The notes: generated from the sequence alone by a model not told the origin. 34,394 nt of DNA from Paenibacillus cremeus (GCF_007786445.1 NZ_VNJI01000068.1:1-34394); one strand, 5' to 3'. Counted from the stretch's first letter, positions 8,258 through 17,351 are shown. Program-made: numbers and translations.

Positions 8258-8379
8258 TGCCTGAGAAGAATCCTGGGGAAAAGTGTCGAATGATATGGCG
8301 GCGACGTGTCAAAACCGCATCTGTGGATAGTGGATAACTGACGGTTGAATCCTGGTTGTGCAAAGGTGGGATAACTGTG

Positions 8380-8517
8380 GGGGATAGAATGAGGTTTGGG
8401 GATTTGTGGATGAAGGGGTGTGATAAAAGGGGGGAGGGGAACCGAGCGGGCGCGAAGAGCGGAAAACTAGGAAAAGAGAGGGACAGGCGAGGGGGAGGCG
8501 AAGAGACTGGAATAGGG
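8380..8517 (-). other. C-rich, G-poor transcript tract (rut-like) between the transglutaminase gene and guaA
   Basis: The plus strand is about 80% purine here. In the 60 bases 8461-8520 the minus strand has 27 C and only 5 G. RNA from the upstream gene would therefore be C-rich and G-poor directly after the terminator hairpin, the composition associated with Rho loading sites. No convincing gene lies in 8258-8540; the rest holds two near-consensus DnaA boxes around 8322-8338. Confidence 0.45.
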
Positions 8518-8552
8518 AAAAGCCTGCGGCCGATGAATGGCTACAGGCTTTT
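8518..8552 (-). terminator. Hairpin overlapping the stop codon of the transglutaminase gene
   Basis: AAAAGCCTG and CAGGCTTTT form a perfect 9-bp stem on the minus strand. It starts in the last codons and includes the TAG stop. A short T run ends the stem. Confidence 0.7.
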
Positions 8553-10997
8553 GCTTTGCTTCAAGCGCTGCCACGCTGCTTCCAGGGTGTGGCGCGTAAT
8601 CGATGCCGCGGGCCGCTCCGGCTTGTCGTAGCGCACGGCTTCCAGCAGCTCGATCAGCTGCTTCAGCGCAGTCCGCTGCGCGTCGCTGCGGAGCTGGCGC
8701 GAGCTGGCGTACTCGCGCAGCGTTTGGGCCGGCGCGGCGCGCCCGTAGGTGCGCTGCGTGCGGCGCCACAGGCGCTCGCTGAAGTGGTGCACGTTCGCGC
8801 GGCGGCGCCTCAGAGGAAGCGCGCTCTTGGCCGAGGACGACGGCCGGTCGGCATCCGTGAAAATCCTCCTCCGCAAGCGAGGAGCCAAGATCAGCAGCAG
8901 AGGGAGCAGCCAGCCGATGAGAAGCGCCACCTCCATCCACAGGGATAACTCCGGCAAACGCCAAGCAGCGGCTGTGGAAACGAAGCTGTGGATGGTGTGC
9001 TGCAGCTTGCCGGCTGCTGTGGATACATCCCGAAGTGCACCCCCAAAGAGGGACTGCCCCTGTTGGACTGCCGCCTGCAGGTGATCACTTAACCAGCCCC
9101 AGGCTTGATGGAGCGGCCCTTGCGCGGGCTGCGCATCCTCAGCATCCGCTTGAGATGCGGCCGCTGCTGTAATGACGTCCAGCTGACCGGGCGTCCCGGA
9201 TCTCGCTTCGGAGAAGCCGGGCGTTGGCTCAAACGGAACCCATCCTGCGGAAGGAAAATATACCTCCGCCCATGCATGCGCATCGGATTGACGTACCTGC
9301 ACGGTATACATTAGAGCGTTCCCATCCCCTTCCTCTGAAGGAAGCGCTGCCGTTTGTGCCGAAGCCACCGATACCACCTCGCCCGGCGCGAATCCCTTGA
9401 CCCAGCGAGCTGGCACGCCTACCGCCCGAAGCAGCACGACCATGGCGGAGGAAAAATGATCGCAGTAGCCGACCTTTTGGTCGAATAAGAAACGGTCCAC
9501 CAGGTCCTCCTGCGGCCCCGGCGGACGGCTGCCCTCCAAGCTGTAGGCGTAGTGCTCGCGCAAATAGCGCTCAATCGCCACCGCTTTGGCATACGAGGTA
9601 GGCGCATCCCCGGTGATGGACTTGGCCAGTTGGATGACGCGATCCGGCAGCGATCCAGGCAGCTGCAGGTAGCGCTCCTGAATGTCCTGGGCAAGCGGAG
9701 CCCCTGCATCCGAGGCCAGCTGCGACCGGTCGGTTACGAGGAGAGCCTCTACCTTGTATTTCGACAGCGGGTCGGTGAGTGCCGGAAGGGTGTACCGATC
9801 CGCCCAAGCCTGCTTCCATACCCAATCCGAAGGGATCGATTGGCCGCTTACCGCTTGCAGCGAGACCACGCGAGACAATTCGCCTCCGGCAAATAGCTGC
9901 CTCCCCAGCCTTCCAGACTGCAGCGTTACCTCTTGAGTGACGAGCCTTGTCGCTGGGTTACGCGATGTGTTGGAGGCCATGGCGGCATCGGATACATTTT
10001 GCACTAAAGGGGTGTCCGCTTGCGTCCAGCCTTTGCCGGTGTATTCGCTCTTGCTCTCTCCCCGCCAATAGGTAAGCTCTGAGGTAACGGCCGTAAACGC
10101 CGGACTGTCGTCTGCGCGAAGCGGCCGGCCGAGCAGGCTGTCATCCGAGCCATAGCCGGTAGTCCCCCAGCTGGTGCCCGTCATTCGGGCCGACTCGTGA
10201 TCCAGCCAGTCCTCACTATGAAACCGCGTCTCGAACGCCGCAATCGCCTTGGACCAATCCATCGCTTTCATATCGCCCGGGTGCAGCCAAGCCCCGAGCC
10301 CGCCCATACCAATGCAAACAGCGGTCAGCAGCAAATAAGGGATACACCGCGGCAGCGGCTGCTCCTGTTTGGAAGCCGCACTCGCTGCGGTCCCTCCCGC
10401 CTCCGCCGCCCAGCGGCGCTCTTCTGCTTGCCACAGCATGGCCTGAAGCAGCATGCCGATGCCGAGCGCTCTCACCATCGCCAAGAAGGTGTTGACCGCA
10501 AAGACCCATTGGACCAAGGTCAGAAATCCAAACGTCATCAAGATAAACCACAATACCGAGCGCCGCTCCAGGATGAACGATTGGACCACGGAAATAAAAA
10601 ACGCCCAGCCGGCCAGAAAAAGAAGGGTGCGCGTCGCCGGTTCCCATCCCGCGACATTCCCTTGTAGTCCCGCGATCGCATCCGTCATGAGCTGTGCGCC
10701 CCACTCCCTCCACCATAGCATTGAAGGGATGGCCTGTCCGTTATGCAGCCAAGCCGTCACGGCGATGATGCCCGCCAGCTTGGCTGGCCAGATGATCCAT
10801 CCGTTCCAGCGGAACATATCGACGAGCACGAATAAGGCAAACGCGATCACAAAGGGCCCGATCGCATACACTTCCGTGACGTTCGCCAGCTCGCGGAGCG
10901 GATACAGCCACTCCAGCAGCAGCAGGAGCAAGAGCGTGCTGAGGAGCGCATCCGCCGCCAAGCGTGCGGGGTGACGGTCAACCACTGCTGGCGGCAT
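8541..10997 (-). CDS. Membrane protein with transglutaminase-like (TgpA/YebA-type) ectodomain
   Basis: Recognised as the transglutaminase-core membrane protein that accompanies MoxR and DUF58 proteins; the substrate is unknown. The 818-residue protein has about seven N-terminal membrane segments (to about residue 235), an extracytoplasmic region with the transglutaminase core, one C-terminal membrane segment (about 690-706) and a basic cytoplasmic tail. The catalytic Cys is in VGYCDHFSSA (about 512) and His in SDAHAWAEVYF (about 574). The third triad position is Glu in WVPFEPTPGF, which I recall as common in Firmicute members. The start is the ATG 8 bases after GGAGG; upstream GTG and ATG codons lie on the Shine-Dalgarno. 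It overlaps the DUF58 gene by 20 bases, so the two are probably translationally coupled. Confidence 0.9.
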   Translation of the reverse strand: MPPAVVDRHPARLAADALLSTLLLLLLLEWLYPLRELANVTEVYAIGPFVIAFALFVLVDMFRWNGWIIWPAKLAGIIAVTAWLHNGQAIPSMLWWREWGAQLMTDAIAGLQGNVAGWEPATRTLLFLAGWAFFISVVQSFILERRSVLWFILMTFGFLTLVQWVFAVNTFLAMVRALGIGMLLQAMLWQAEERRWAAEAGGTAASAASKQEQPLPRCIPYLLLTAVCIGMGGLGAWLHPGDMKAMDWSKAIAAFETRFHSEDWLDHESARMTGTSWGTTGYGSDDSLLGRPLRADDSPAFTAVTSELTYWRGESKSEYTGKGWTQADTPLVQNVSDAAMASNTSRNPATRLVTQEVTLQSGRLGRQLFAGGELSRVVSLQAVSGQSIPSDWVWKQAWADRYTLPALTDPLSKYKVEALLVTDRSQLASDAGAPLAQDIQERYLQLPGSLPDRVIQLAKSITGDAPTSYAKAVAIERYLREHYAYSLEGSRPPGPQEDLVDRFLFDQKVGYCDHFSSAMVVLLRAVGVPARWVKGFAPGEVVSVASAQTAALPSEEGDGNALMYTVQVRQSDAHAWAEVYFPSAGWVPFEPTPGFSEARSGTPGQLDVITAAAASQADAEDAQPAQGPLHQAWGWLSDHLQAAVQQGQSLFGGALRDVSTAAGKLQHTIHSFVSTAAAWRLPELSLWMEVALLIGWLLPLLLILAPRLRRRIFTDADRPSSSAKSALPLRRRRANVHHFSERLWRRTQRTYGRAAPAQTLREYASSRQLRSDAQRTALKQLIELLEAVRYDKPERPAASITRHTLEAAWQRLKQSKSL

Positions 10998-12183
10998 GGC
11001 CATCACCTCCCCGCTGCGATGCGGCAGTTGCTTCTGCCGCCAGCACCGTCACCCGGCAGCCGAGCGCCTCGAGCTGCCGCCGCCAGCCGTGCCAGGACTC
11101 GGGCAGCGCCGCGCCGCCGGGTCCGGGCACGAAGAGCACGTGCGCGGCGCCCCGCGGCAGCCCGCGCAACGCCGCCGGCAGCTGCGTGTCGGCCCGCGCC
11201 GTGACGAGCGTCACGGCCGCCCCCGCGGCCTGCCGCCCTTCGCGCTGCGCGAGCTCGGCGAAGGCCTCGGGGCGGCTCCCGCCGCACGGCACCGCCGCCA
11301 GCAGCCGCAGCAGCTCGGGCAGGCGCCCGCGCCCCTGCGCCTCGGCGGCGCTCCCCTGGCCGTCCGCGACGGCCAGCCGCACCCGCGCGCCCAGCTCGAG
11401 CCCTCGCTGGGCCAGCCCGGCCGCGGCCTCCACCGCCGCCGTCAGCGCAGGATCCGCCCACAGGGCGGCTCCCGCGCTGCCCCCGGCTCCGGCCGCGTCG
11501 AGCACCACGAGCTGCCGCCCTTCGGCAGGCTGCTCCAGCACTTTCGCGCGCAGCTCGCCCGTGCGCGCGCTGGTGCGCCAGTGGATCCAGCGCAGCGGAT
11601 CCCCGGGCGCATACGGCCGCGTGCCGCTCACCTGCGGCACGGAGGCCCACGCCGGCGGCACGGCCGCCGAAGGCTGCGGGCGGGGCAGCACCCAAAGGGC
11701 CCCGCCCGCCCCGCTGCGGCGCGTGAGCCGCAGGAGGCCAAAGGCGTCGGAGGCGCTCACGGTTCGCGCCTCGTGCACATACAGCCCCCGGTTCAATCCC
11801 ATCAGCCGGATGACCTCTTCCCCTTGCCCTTGCGCGGGAAGCAGCTCCCGGATCACCACGCGTTCCCCCGTACCTTGGTGCACCCACACCTCCTCCCACT
11901 GGAGTACGGCGCCCGGAACGAAGCGAAACACCCCTGGAAGCCGAACGGGAAGCGGAAGGGAGTCGCCCACAAATCCCTGCGTGGGTCCTTGCAATCCCTG
12001 CTCCGACACACCGATCTCTTGAAGCCCGCGTCGCAGCATAACATAAGCCAATAGAGCATAAACGGACAAAAAAGTCAGACTAAACAACAAAAACCAAGCC
12101 GTTCGCCCGCCCCGCTCCAGTGCCCACACCCCGGACGCTGTGCAAAGGCCAAGCAAACCGACGATCCCGACGACGTTACGCAT
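10978..12183 (-). CDS. DUF58-domain protein (YeaD-like)
   Basis: A 401-residue protein with two N-terminal membrane segments (VVGIVGLLGLCTASGVWAL, then FLLFSLTFLSVYALLAYVML). Its C-terminal DUF58 region is marked by GTRPYAPGDPLRWIHWRTSA and the following GELRAKVLEQP. DUF58 proteins work with MoxR ATPases and resemble von Willebrand A-type domains; the exact role is unknown. The start MRNVVGIVG follows a GGGGGGG tract and lies 13 bases after the moxR stop; an earlier TTG would overlap moxR and lacks a clear binding site. The gene is extremely GC-rich with strong GC at third positions, which opens long false frames on the other strand. Confidence 0.88.
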   Translation of the reverse strand: MRNVVGIVGLLGLCTASGVWALERGGRTAWFLLFSLTFLSVYALLAYVMLRRGLQEIGVSEQGLQGPTQGFVGDSLPLPVRLPGVFRFVPGAVLQWEEVWVHQGTGERVVIRELLPAQGQGEEVIRLMGLNRGLYVHEARTVSASDAFGLLRLTRRSGAGGALWVLPRPQPSAAVPPAWASVPQVSGTRPYAPGDPLRWIHWRTSARTGELRAKVLEQPAEGRQLVVLDAAGAGGSAGAALWADPALTAAVEAAAGLAQRGLELGARVRLAVADGQGSAAEAQGRGRLPELLRLLAAVPCGGSRPEAFAELAQREGRQAAGAAVTLVTARADTQLPAALRGLPRGAAHVLFVPGPGGAALPESWHGWRRQLEALGCRVTVLAAEATAASQRGGDGHAASSG

Positions 12184-12196
12184 GGCTCGCCCCCCC

Positions 12197-13171
12197 TTAG
12201 CCCGCAGCATGACGCCGGGCAGGGATAGGCACGAGGCCAACGACCGCGGTCACGATCGCTTCCGCGTCCCGTCCGGCCATCGCTGCGGCAGTCTGGAGCA
12301 TGAGGCGGTGAGCCAGAACCGGCAAGGCTAGCTCCTTCACATCATCCGGGATCACATAGCTACGCCCCTGCAGCAAGGCCTGCGCTTGCGCCGCCCGCAT
12401 TAGCGCGACGGTGGCCCGTGGGCTGGCTCCAAGCGCTACGTCCGGGTGCTGGCGCGTAGCCGTAATCAGCTGAACAATGTATTGCTTAATCGCATCATCG
12501 ACATGAATGGCGCGAGCTTCCTTTTGCAGCGCCGTAAACTCCTCCTGCAGCACCACCGTCCGCACTTGAGCCAGCGGGAAGGCGTCCTCCATCCGATTCA
12601 GCATTTCAATTTCCTCCTGCGGCTGGGGGTAGCCCAGGCGCAGCTTCAGCAAAAAGCGGTCAAGCTGCGCTTCAGGCAGCTGAAAGGTACCTTCGAAATC
12701 GACCGGGTTTTGCGTGGCCAAAATAAAGAACGGCTCCGGCAGCGGATACGTCGTTCCGTCGACCGTCACTTTCCGCTCCTCCATCGCTTCGAGCATAGCG
12801 GCTTGGGTGCGCGGCGACGTGCGGTTCAGTTCATCGGCCAGCACAATATGTGCCATCAGCGGTCCGGGGCGAAACTCGAAGGCGCCGGTGTGCTGGTTAT
12901 AGATCGACACGCCGGTCAAATCCGAGGGCAGCAAATCGGCGGTGCACTGAATACGCTTAAAGCTGCCGTCAATCGTACGGGCCAGCGCCCGGACGAGCAT
13001 CGTTTTGCCGACGCCAGGTACGTCCTCGAGCAGCACGTGACCGCCGCAGAGCAGCGCAACGAGCAGCTTCCGGATCACCTCCCGCTTCCCGACAATGACC
13101 TTCTCCACCTGATACACAATACGCTCGAGTACGGCCTGCGGCTGATCGCTTAAATATGAGGCCATAGGCAT
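12197..13171 (-). CDS. MoxR-family AAA+ ATPase (YeaC-like)
   Basis: Cytoplasmic ATPase thought to act as a chaperone or assembly factor for the neighbouring DUF58 and transglutaminase proteins. The 324-residue length is typical. Walker A is DVPGVGKTM, Walker B is IVLADELNR, followed by TSPRTQAAMLEAMEE, the sensor region ILATQNPVDFEGTF and the arginine-finger stretch LPEAQLDRFL. The start is the ATG 9 bases after GGAGG; an ATG three codons earlier abuts the Shine-Dalgarno. First gene of the moxR-DUF58-transglutaminase operon. Confidence 0.93.
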   Translation of the reverse strand: MPMASYLSDQPQAVLERIVYQVEKVIVGKREVIRKLLVALLCGGHVLLEDVPGVGKTMLVRALARTIDGSFKRIQCTADLLPSDLTGVSIYNQHTGAFEFRPGPLMAHIVLADELNRTSPRTQAAMLEAMEERKVTVDGTTYPLPEPFFILATQNPVDFEGTFQLPEAQLDRFLLKLRLGYPQPQEEIEMLNRMEDAFPLAQVRTVVLQEEFTALQKEARAIHVDDAIKQYIVQLITATRQHPDVALGASPRATVALMRAAQAQALLQGRSYVIPDDVKELALPVLAHRLMLQTAAAMAGRDAEAIVTAVVGLVPIPARRHAAG

Positions 13172-13225
13172 GAATGACATCCTCCTTGATTTCCGGCGGC
13201 AGCCGGAAGAACCCGCCGCGGCCGT

Positions 13226-13261
13226 ACTAGAATCATAGTCTTGAACTCTATTAACTCTAGT
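13226..13261. repeat. Imperfect palindrome upstream of moxR
   Basis: ACTAGA and TCTAGT arms, extended by partial matches (CATAG/CTATT), face each other over 36 bases. A -10-like TATGAT lies inside on the minus strand; no good -35 was found. It could be an operator for the moxR operon. A separate perfect 7-bp hairpin TTCCGGC/GCCGGAA (13191-13208) lies just upstream of the moxR ribosome binding site. Confidence 0.4.
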
Positions 13262-13309
13262 ATGGACGGATTTCGGAGGTTTTAGACTTGCGAGACGGTT
13301 TGCCTCTCT

Positions 13310-14731
13310 TTACTGGTCAAAGCGCTTAAAGAGGCCGCTGATTGATTGCAGGCCTAGCGATCCCTGGAGCTGAATGGTCACGACCGCTGCTGAGGAGCCC
13401 TCCCCCGCTTCATAACCGGTGACCGTATGACCGAACAGCTCCACCGTCTGCCTGAGCGGAACGTAGATCGTGCCTTCCTTCAGCTGCATGCCGGGCAGCG
13501 GAACAGTCGTAACGACAGGTCCCAACAGCGCGGAGCCTCGCGGCTGCAAAAGGCGAAGCTCCTGCTTTCCTAGGTCATACTCCGCCGTATACAGACCATA
13601 CGTCACCCGAGCAATGCGCTGGTCACCGACCCACTCCACCTTCGCGCCCATCGCTTCAACAAACGGCCGCAGCGGGACATAGAAGGAGTTGCCGTGAAAC
13701 AGAAACTGGCCCTTGGAAAGCTCGAGGGATGAGGCAGATTCGTTCATCCGCACGGATAGCTGCTCCGGCCCGATGTCTTCTGGTGCCGGTGTCGGAGGGG
13801 CGGGCGGCGCTTCCGGCTCGGGCGCAGCTTCTTGCTGAGGCGCCCAGACCTGCCGATGCTCCGCCGCCGCCGCCGCAAATTGATTGAACGAAGACCGGCT
13901 CAAGGAGCGTGACCATTTCGGCTTGCCGTTCGACCCATGCACCGGCTTCACCTCCGGCGTGAGGGAAGCAAAGTCGTAGCCCCTCTCCTTAAATAGCCGG
14001 ATGATCTTCGGTAGCGCTTTCACCGATTCGCCGTGACCGCTACTATCATGCATCAGCACAATCACCTCATGCCGGAAGGGGCCTTTTTGGACTGTCTGAT
14101 AGATTTCAGATGCTGGCACGCCAACTTTCGTAGAATCGCCGCTATCAATATTCCAATCGTGAACCTCATAGCCGGCTTGATCCAAAAAGTAGAAATAGAA
14201 TGGATCAAAATTACCGGATGTGCCGCCCGGGGCCCGAAGCAGCCGTGGAGTCACGCCGGTGGCCGCGTTGATTATGTTTTCGGTACGCTGAATTTGCTTC
14301 CAAAACACACTGAAATCCGAATACAGCTCATTATACACATGGTTATAGCTATGATTGCCGATAGCATGCCCCTCATTCACAATGCGCGCGGCAATGTCCG
14401 GCTGCGCCTCCACCTGCTGCCCCAGCACAAAAAACGTCCCCTTCACCTCTTCCGCTTTCAGAATATCAAGCACCTGAGGCGTCAGCTTGCTGGGCCCGTC
14501 GTCGAAGGTCAAATAAACCGTGGGCTTCACCGGCGTCGTATAGCTTTTGTCCAGCTCCACGTGCTTTCCCGCTTTCATTGCAGCGAATACGGCCTCCGGA
14601 TCGTCCTCCCCTGCAGTCCCTGCCCAGGCCATACCCGGGAGCGCTGTTATGCCTAGGAGAGGAATGCAGCATACCCAAGTTACAGCTTTCTTCCAAGCCC
14701 TCTGCAGGCCACCCTGTTGTCCGTTCATCAT
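13310..14731 (-). CDS. Secreted polysaccharide deacetylase with C-terminal copper-amine-oxidase-N-like domain
   Basis: Predicted CE4 N-deacetylase acting on peptidoglycan or another N-acetylated surface polysaccharide. The 473-residue protein has a signal peptide (basic RAWKK, hydrophobic core, cleavage near AWAGTA at about 37). Its NodB domain carries TFDDGP (75-80, catalytic base and metal Asp), the metal histidines in HSYNH (127-131), RAPGG, DWNIDSGD and LMHDSS. A Pro-rich linker (PEPEAPPAPPTPAPED) leads to a C-terminal domain with paired YVPLRPFVEAMGAKVEW and IYVPLRQTVELFG, typical of copper-amine-oxidase N-terminal-like wall modules in Paenibacillus. The start is the first of two adjacent ATGs, 10 bases after GGAGG. 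All catalytic motifs seem intact. Confidence 0.9.
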   Translation of the reverse strand: MMNGQQGGLQRAWKKAVTWVCCIPLLGITALPGMAWAGTAGEDDPEAVFAAMKAGKHVELDKSYTTPVKPTVYLTFDDGPSKLTPQVLDILKAEEVKGTFFVLGQQVEAQPDIAARIVNEGHAIGNHSYNHVYNELYSDFSVFWKQIQRTENIINAATGVTPRLLRAPGGTSGNFDPFYFYFLDQAGYEVHDWNIDSGDSTKVGVPASEIYQTVQKGPFRHEVIVLMHDSSGHGESVKALPKIIRLFKERGYDFASLTPEVKPVHGSNGKPKWSRSLSRSSFNQFAAAAAEHRQVWAPQQEAAPEPEAPPAPPTPAPEDIGPEQLSVRMNESASSLELSKGQFLFHGNSFYVPLRPFVEAMGAKVEWVGDQRIARVTYGLYTAEYDLGKQELRLLQPRGSALLGPVVTTVPLPGMQLKEGTIYVPLRQTVELFGHTVTGYEAGEGSSAAVVTIQLQGSLGLQSISGLFKRFDQ

Positions 14732-14801
14732 CGGGGCATTCCCTCCGCATAATCTATGATTTTGGTTTACTAGACTATATGGGAGCAGCAGGTAATGTAT
14801 G

Positions 14802-14837
14802 ACAACAAAAGCTCCAGCCTCGATCGGGGCATGGAGC
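14802..14837 (-). terminator. Probable intrinsic terminator of the c-di-GMP enzyme gene
   Basis: Minus-strand hairpin GGCTCCATGCC/GGCTGGAGC (one bulge) followed by TTTTGTTGT, just past the stop codon of the GGDEF-EAL gene. Confidence 0.7.
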
Positions 14838-14843
14838 CTTATT

Positions 14844-17318
14844 CTAGGGTTGCACAGAAACGCTTGGCTTCGCCGCACGCTCGCCCTTCAGCGGGATTCG
14901 GCGACTAAGCAGCTTCTCCATGCCATCGGCCGGTACCGGCCGGCTGAACAAGTAGCCTTGCGCTTCGTCACATGCGTGGCGCCTTAAGAAGGCCAATTGC
15001 TCCTTGGTCTCCACGCCCTCCGCAAGGACGCGCAGCTTCAAGCTGTGCGCCATGGCGATGATCGCCTGCACAATGGCCGTATCGTCCGAAGATTTCGCGA
15101 TGTCCCGGACGAAGGCACGGTCGATTTTAAGCGTATCGATCGGGAATTTTTTCAAATAGCTTAAGGAGGAATAGCCTGTGCCAAAATCGTCAATGGATAT
15201 CGAAACGCCCAGCTCTTTAATCGCTTGCAGCCGGTTGATCACATATTTTTCATTCCGAATCGCAATGCTCTCTGTAATTTCAAGCTCCAGCCAGCGGGCA
15301 TCCAGCCCCGTCTCCGCTAAAATCTGCGCCAATCCGCTCACAAAATGCTCTTGGTTGAACTGCCGCAGCGATAAATTGACGGCCATGCGCACGGGAGGGT
15401 ACCCTTGGCTCTGCCAGGCTTTATTTTGCATGCAGGCCATGCGCATAATCCACTCGCCAATCGAGAAGATGAGCCCTGTCTCTTCGGCAATCGGAATAAA
15501 CTCCCCCGGGGAAACCCATCCCAGCTCCGGATGCTGCCAGCGGATCAGCGCCTCCATCCCTATGATTTTTCTCGTTCGGATGTGAATCTTGGGCTGGTAA
15601 TACAAGTCGAACTCCTGCTGCTCCAGCGCCTTGCGCAGCCCTTGCTCCAGCTCGAGCTTTCGCGAATTTACCATATTCATGCGGGGGTCGAAAAACGTGT
15701 AGACATTTTTCCCTGTCTCTTTCGACGCGTACATGGCCAGGTCGGCATTTTTGACCAGGCTGTCCACATCAAACGCATCCTCCGGATACACCGTCAGCCC
15801 GATGCTCGGCGTAATAAATAAGTGATGCTTATCGATCACCATCGGCTGCTTCATCTGGTCGATAATGCGCTGGGCCAGCATGGCCGCCCCTTGGCGACCT
15901 GTATTCGGAAGCAGCGCAATAAATTCATCCCCGCCCAGTCGGGAGACGATATCCGTCTTCCGCATACAGCGCTGCAGCAGCTGAGCCACCGCTTGCAGCA
16001 AGCTGTCGCCAACGTAATGACCGAGCGTATCGTTAATATATTTAAACCGGTCCAGGTCGATAAACATTACGGAAACCGTCTGCTGGGTTTGCCTCGCCTG
16101 CTGCAGCACTTGGGCTACCATTTGCATGAACAAATTCCGATTGGGCAGCTCCGTTAGCGGGTCATAGTAAGCCATTTGCATGATCGTTTCGTCGGCCAGC
16201 CTCCGCTCGGTGATATCTCGTAGATACGTGGTCAGAATCGGCGCTCCTGCTTTCTTGATCCGTGTGACCGTCAGCTCGATCGGAAACTCGGAGCCGTCCG
16301 CGCGCATGGCCATCGTTTCGTACCGGTTGCCCAGCAGCTTTCCATCACCCGACTTCAAATACTGATTCAGCCGATCCGTGTATTCCTGCCGCAGCGGGGG
16401 CGGAATGATGAGCTCCGTCATATTCCTGCCGATCACCTCCCGCTGCGAATACCCGAACGTTTCTTCCGCGACCGGATTAAACTCAAGAATATTCCCTCGG
16501 GCATCCAGCATAACAATGCAGTCCATGGCCGATTCCAGGATCGACCCTTTCAGCGCGATCTGCTCCGCCAACCGTTGGTCGGCAAAGTAGGCGCTGAACA
16601 ATGCGAGCGCCAGCACCACAATCGTTCCCGCGGCAATCAGAACCGCTAGCAGAAAATAATTCCCCTGGTAGGCGGCATCTGAATGGGTCATCTCCGATGA
16701 AACCGGGACAATGTGCGCGGCCGCCATACCGGTGTAGTGCATCCCGGTAATCGCCGTGCCCATAATGACACCGCTCCCCAGCTTCAGCATTTTGCCGAAC
16801 CTGCTCACATGCACGCGAAACCGAAAGGAGAGCATCAGCGCAGCGATCGATGCGCCGACAGCGATCACGATGGATAAGGTGAAGAGCGAGGGCTCATACC
16901 GAATCGTTACATTGTCCATGGCGGCCATCCCGATATAATGCATTCCGCTGATGGCAAACCCCACAAGCGTACCGCCGACCGTGAGCTGCTTCATTGTAAT
17001 GTCCGGGCGGCAGGCGACCACTAGGCCACCAAGAGATGCAGCGATAGCCACCAAGACGGAAAGCGCTACCATAAGGACGCTATACGTGACGCTGAGCGAG
17101 GAGGGATGATAAGCCAGCATCGCTATAAAGTGCATGGCCCAGATGCCGATCCCCATCGCACAAGCGCCGCCAGTGAGCCATGCACTGCGCTTCCAGCCCC
17201 TCGACAGGCTGACCCGTCTGGAAACATCCAGCACCGTATAGGAGGCAATCACGGCAATCAAGAAGGAAATCGCGAGTAAATTCTGATTGTACATCGCTGC
17301 CCAGTCTTCATGATTCAT
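14844..17318 (-). CDS. MHYT-PAS-GGDEF-EAL c-di-GMP synthase/phosphodiesterase
   Basis: An 824-residue bifunctional-type c-di-GMP enzyme. The N-terminal MHYT sensor has seven membrane segments with three motifs (MHFIAM, MHYIGM, MHYTGM), proposed to bind copper or sense diatomic gases. A PAS domain follows (LESAMDCIVMLDARGNILEFN). The GGDEF domain has an intact RLGGDEF active site and DLDRFKYINDTLGH. The EAL domain has MEALIRW, NLSLRQF, EITES, DDFGTGYSSL and LAEGVET, so both catalytic sites look complete. The domain order matches B. subtilis YkoW/DgcW. The start is the ATG 6 bases after GAGGGG; a more upstream ATG lacks a binding site. Its leader contains a c-di-GMP-I riboswitch, suggesting feedback by its own product or substrate. 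Confidence 0.95.
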   Translation of the reverse strand: MNHEDWAAMYNQNLLAISFLIAVIASYTVLDVSRRVSLSRGWKRSAWLTGGACAMGIGIWAMHFIAMLAYHPSSLSVTYSVLMVALSVLVAIAASLGGLVVACRPDITMKQLTVGGTLVGFAISGMHYIGMAAMDNVTIRYEPSLFTLSIVIAVGASIAALMLSFRFRVHVSRFGKMLKLGSGVIMGTAITGMHYTGMAAAHIVPVSSEMTHSDAAYQGNYFLLAVLIAAGTIVVLALALFSAYFADQRLAEQIALKGSILESAMDCIVMLDARGNILEFNPVAEETFGYSQREVIGRNMTELIIPPPLRQEYTDRLNQYLKSGDGKLLGNRYETMAMRADGSEFPIELTVTRIKKAGAPILTTYLRDITERRLADETIMQMAYYDPLTELPNRNLFMQMVAQVLQQARQTQQTVSVMFIDLDRFKYINDTLGHYVGDSLLQAVAQLLQRCMRKTDIVSRLGGDEFIALLPNTGRQGAAMLAQRIIDQMKQPMVIDKHHLFITPSIGLTVYPEDAFDVDSLVKNADLAMYASKETGKNVYTFFDPRMNMVNSRKLELEQGLRKALEQQEFDLYYQPKIHIRTRKIIGMEALIRWQHPELGWVSPGEFIPIAEETGLIFSIGEWIMRMACMQNKAWQSQGYPPVRMAVNLSLRQFNQEHFVSGLAQILAETGLDARWLELEITESIAIRNEKYVINRLQAIKELGVSISIDDFGTGYSSLSYLKKFPIDTLKIDRAFVRDIAKSSDDTAIVQAIIAMAHSLKLRVLAEGVETKEQLAFLRRHACDEAQGYLFSRPVPADGMEKLLSRRIPLKGERAAKPSVSVQP

Positions 17319-17351
17319 GCTTGTCCCCTCATTTTCCATGATCTATAAATG

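Noticed and set aside
8356..8631. 91-codon plus-strand frame between guaA and the transglutaminase gene
   Set aside because: It runs into the opposite strand of the transglutaminase gene and reflects the purine-rich tract; the product is low-complexity Gly/Arg/Lys.
10964..12054. Two long plus-strand frames (about 350 codons each) and a 298-codon minus frame over the DUF58 gene
   Set aside because: They are Arg/Ala/Pro-rich products of extreme GC content opposite a gene with clear DUF58 motifs, and lack ribosome binding sites.
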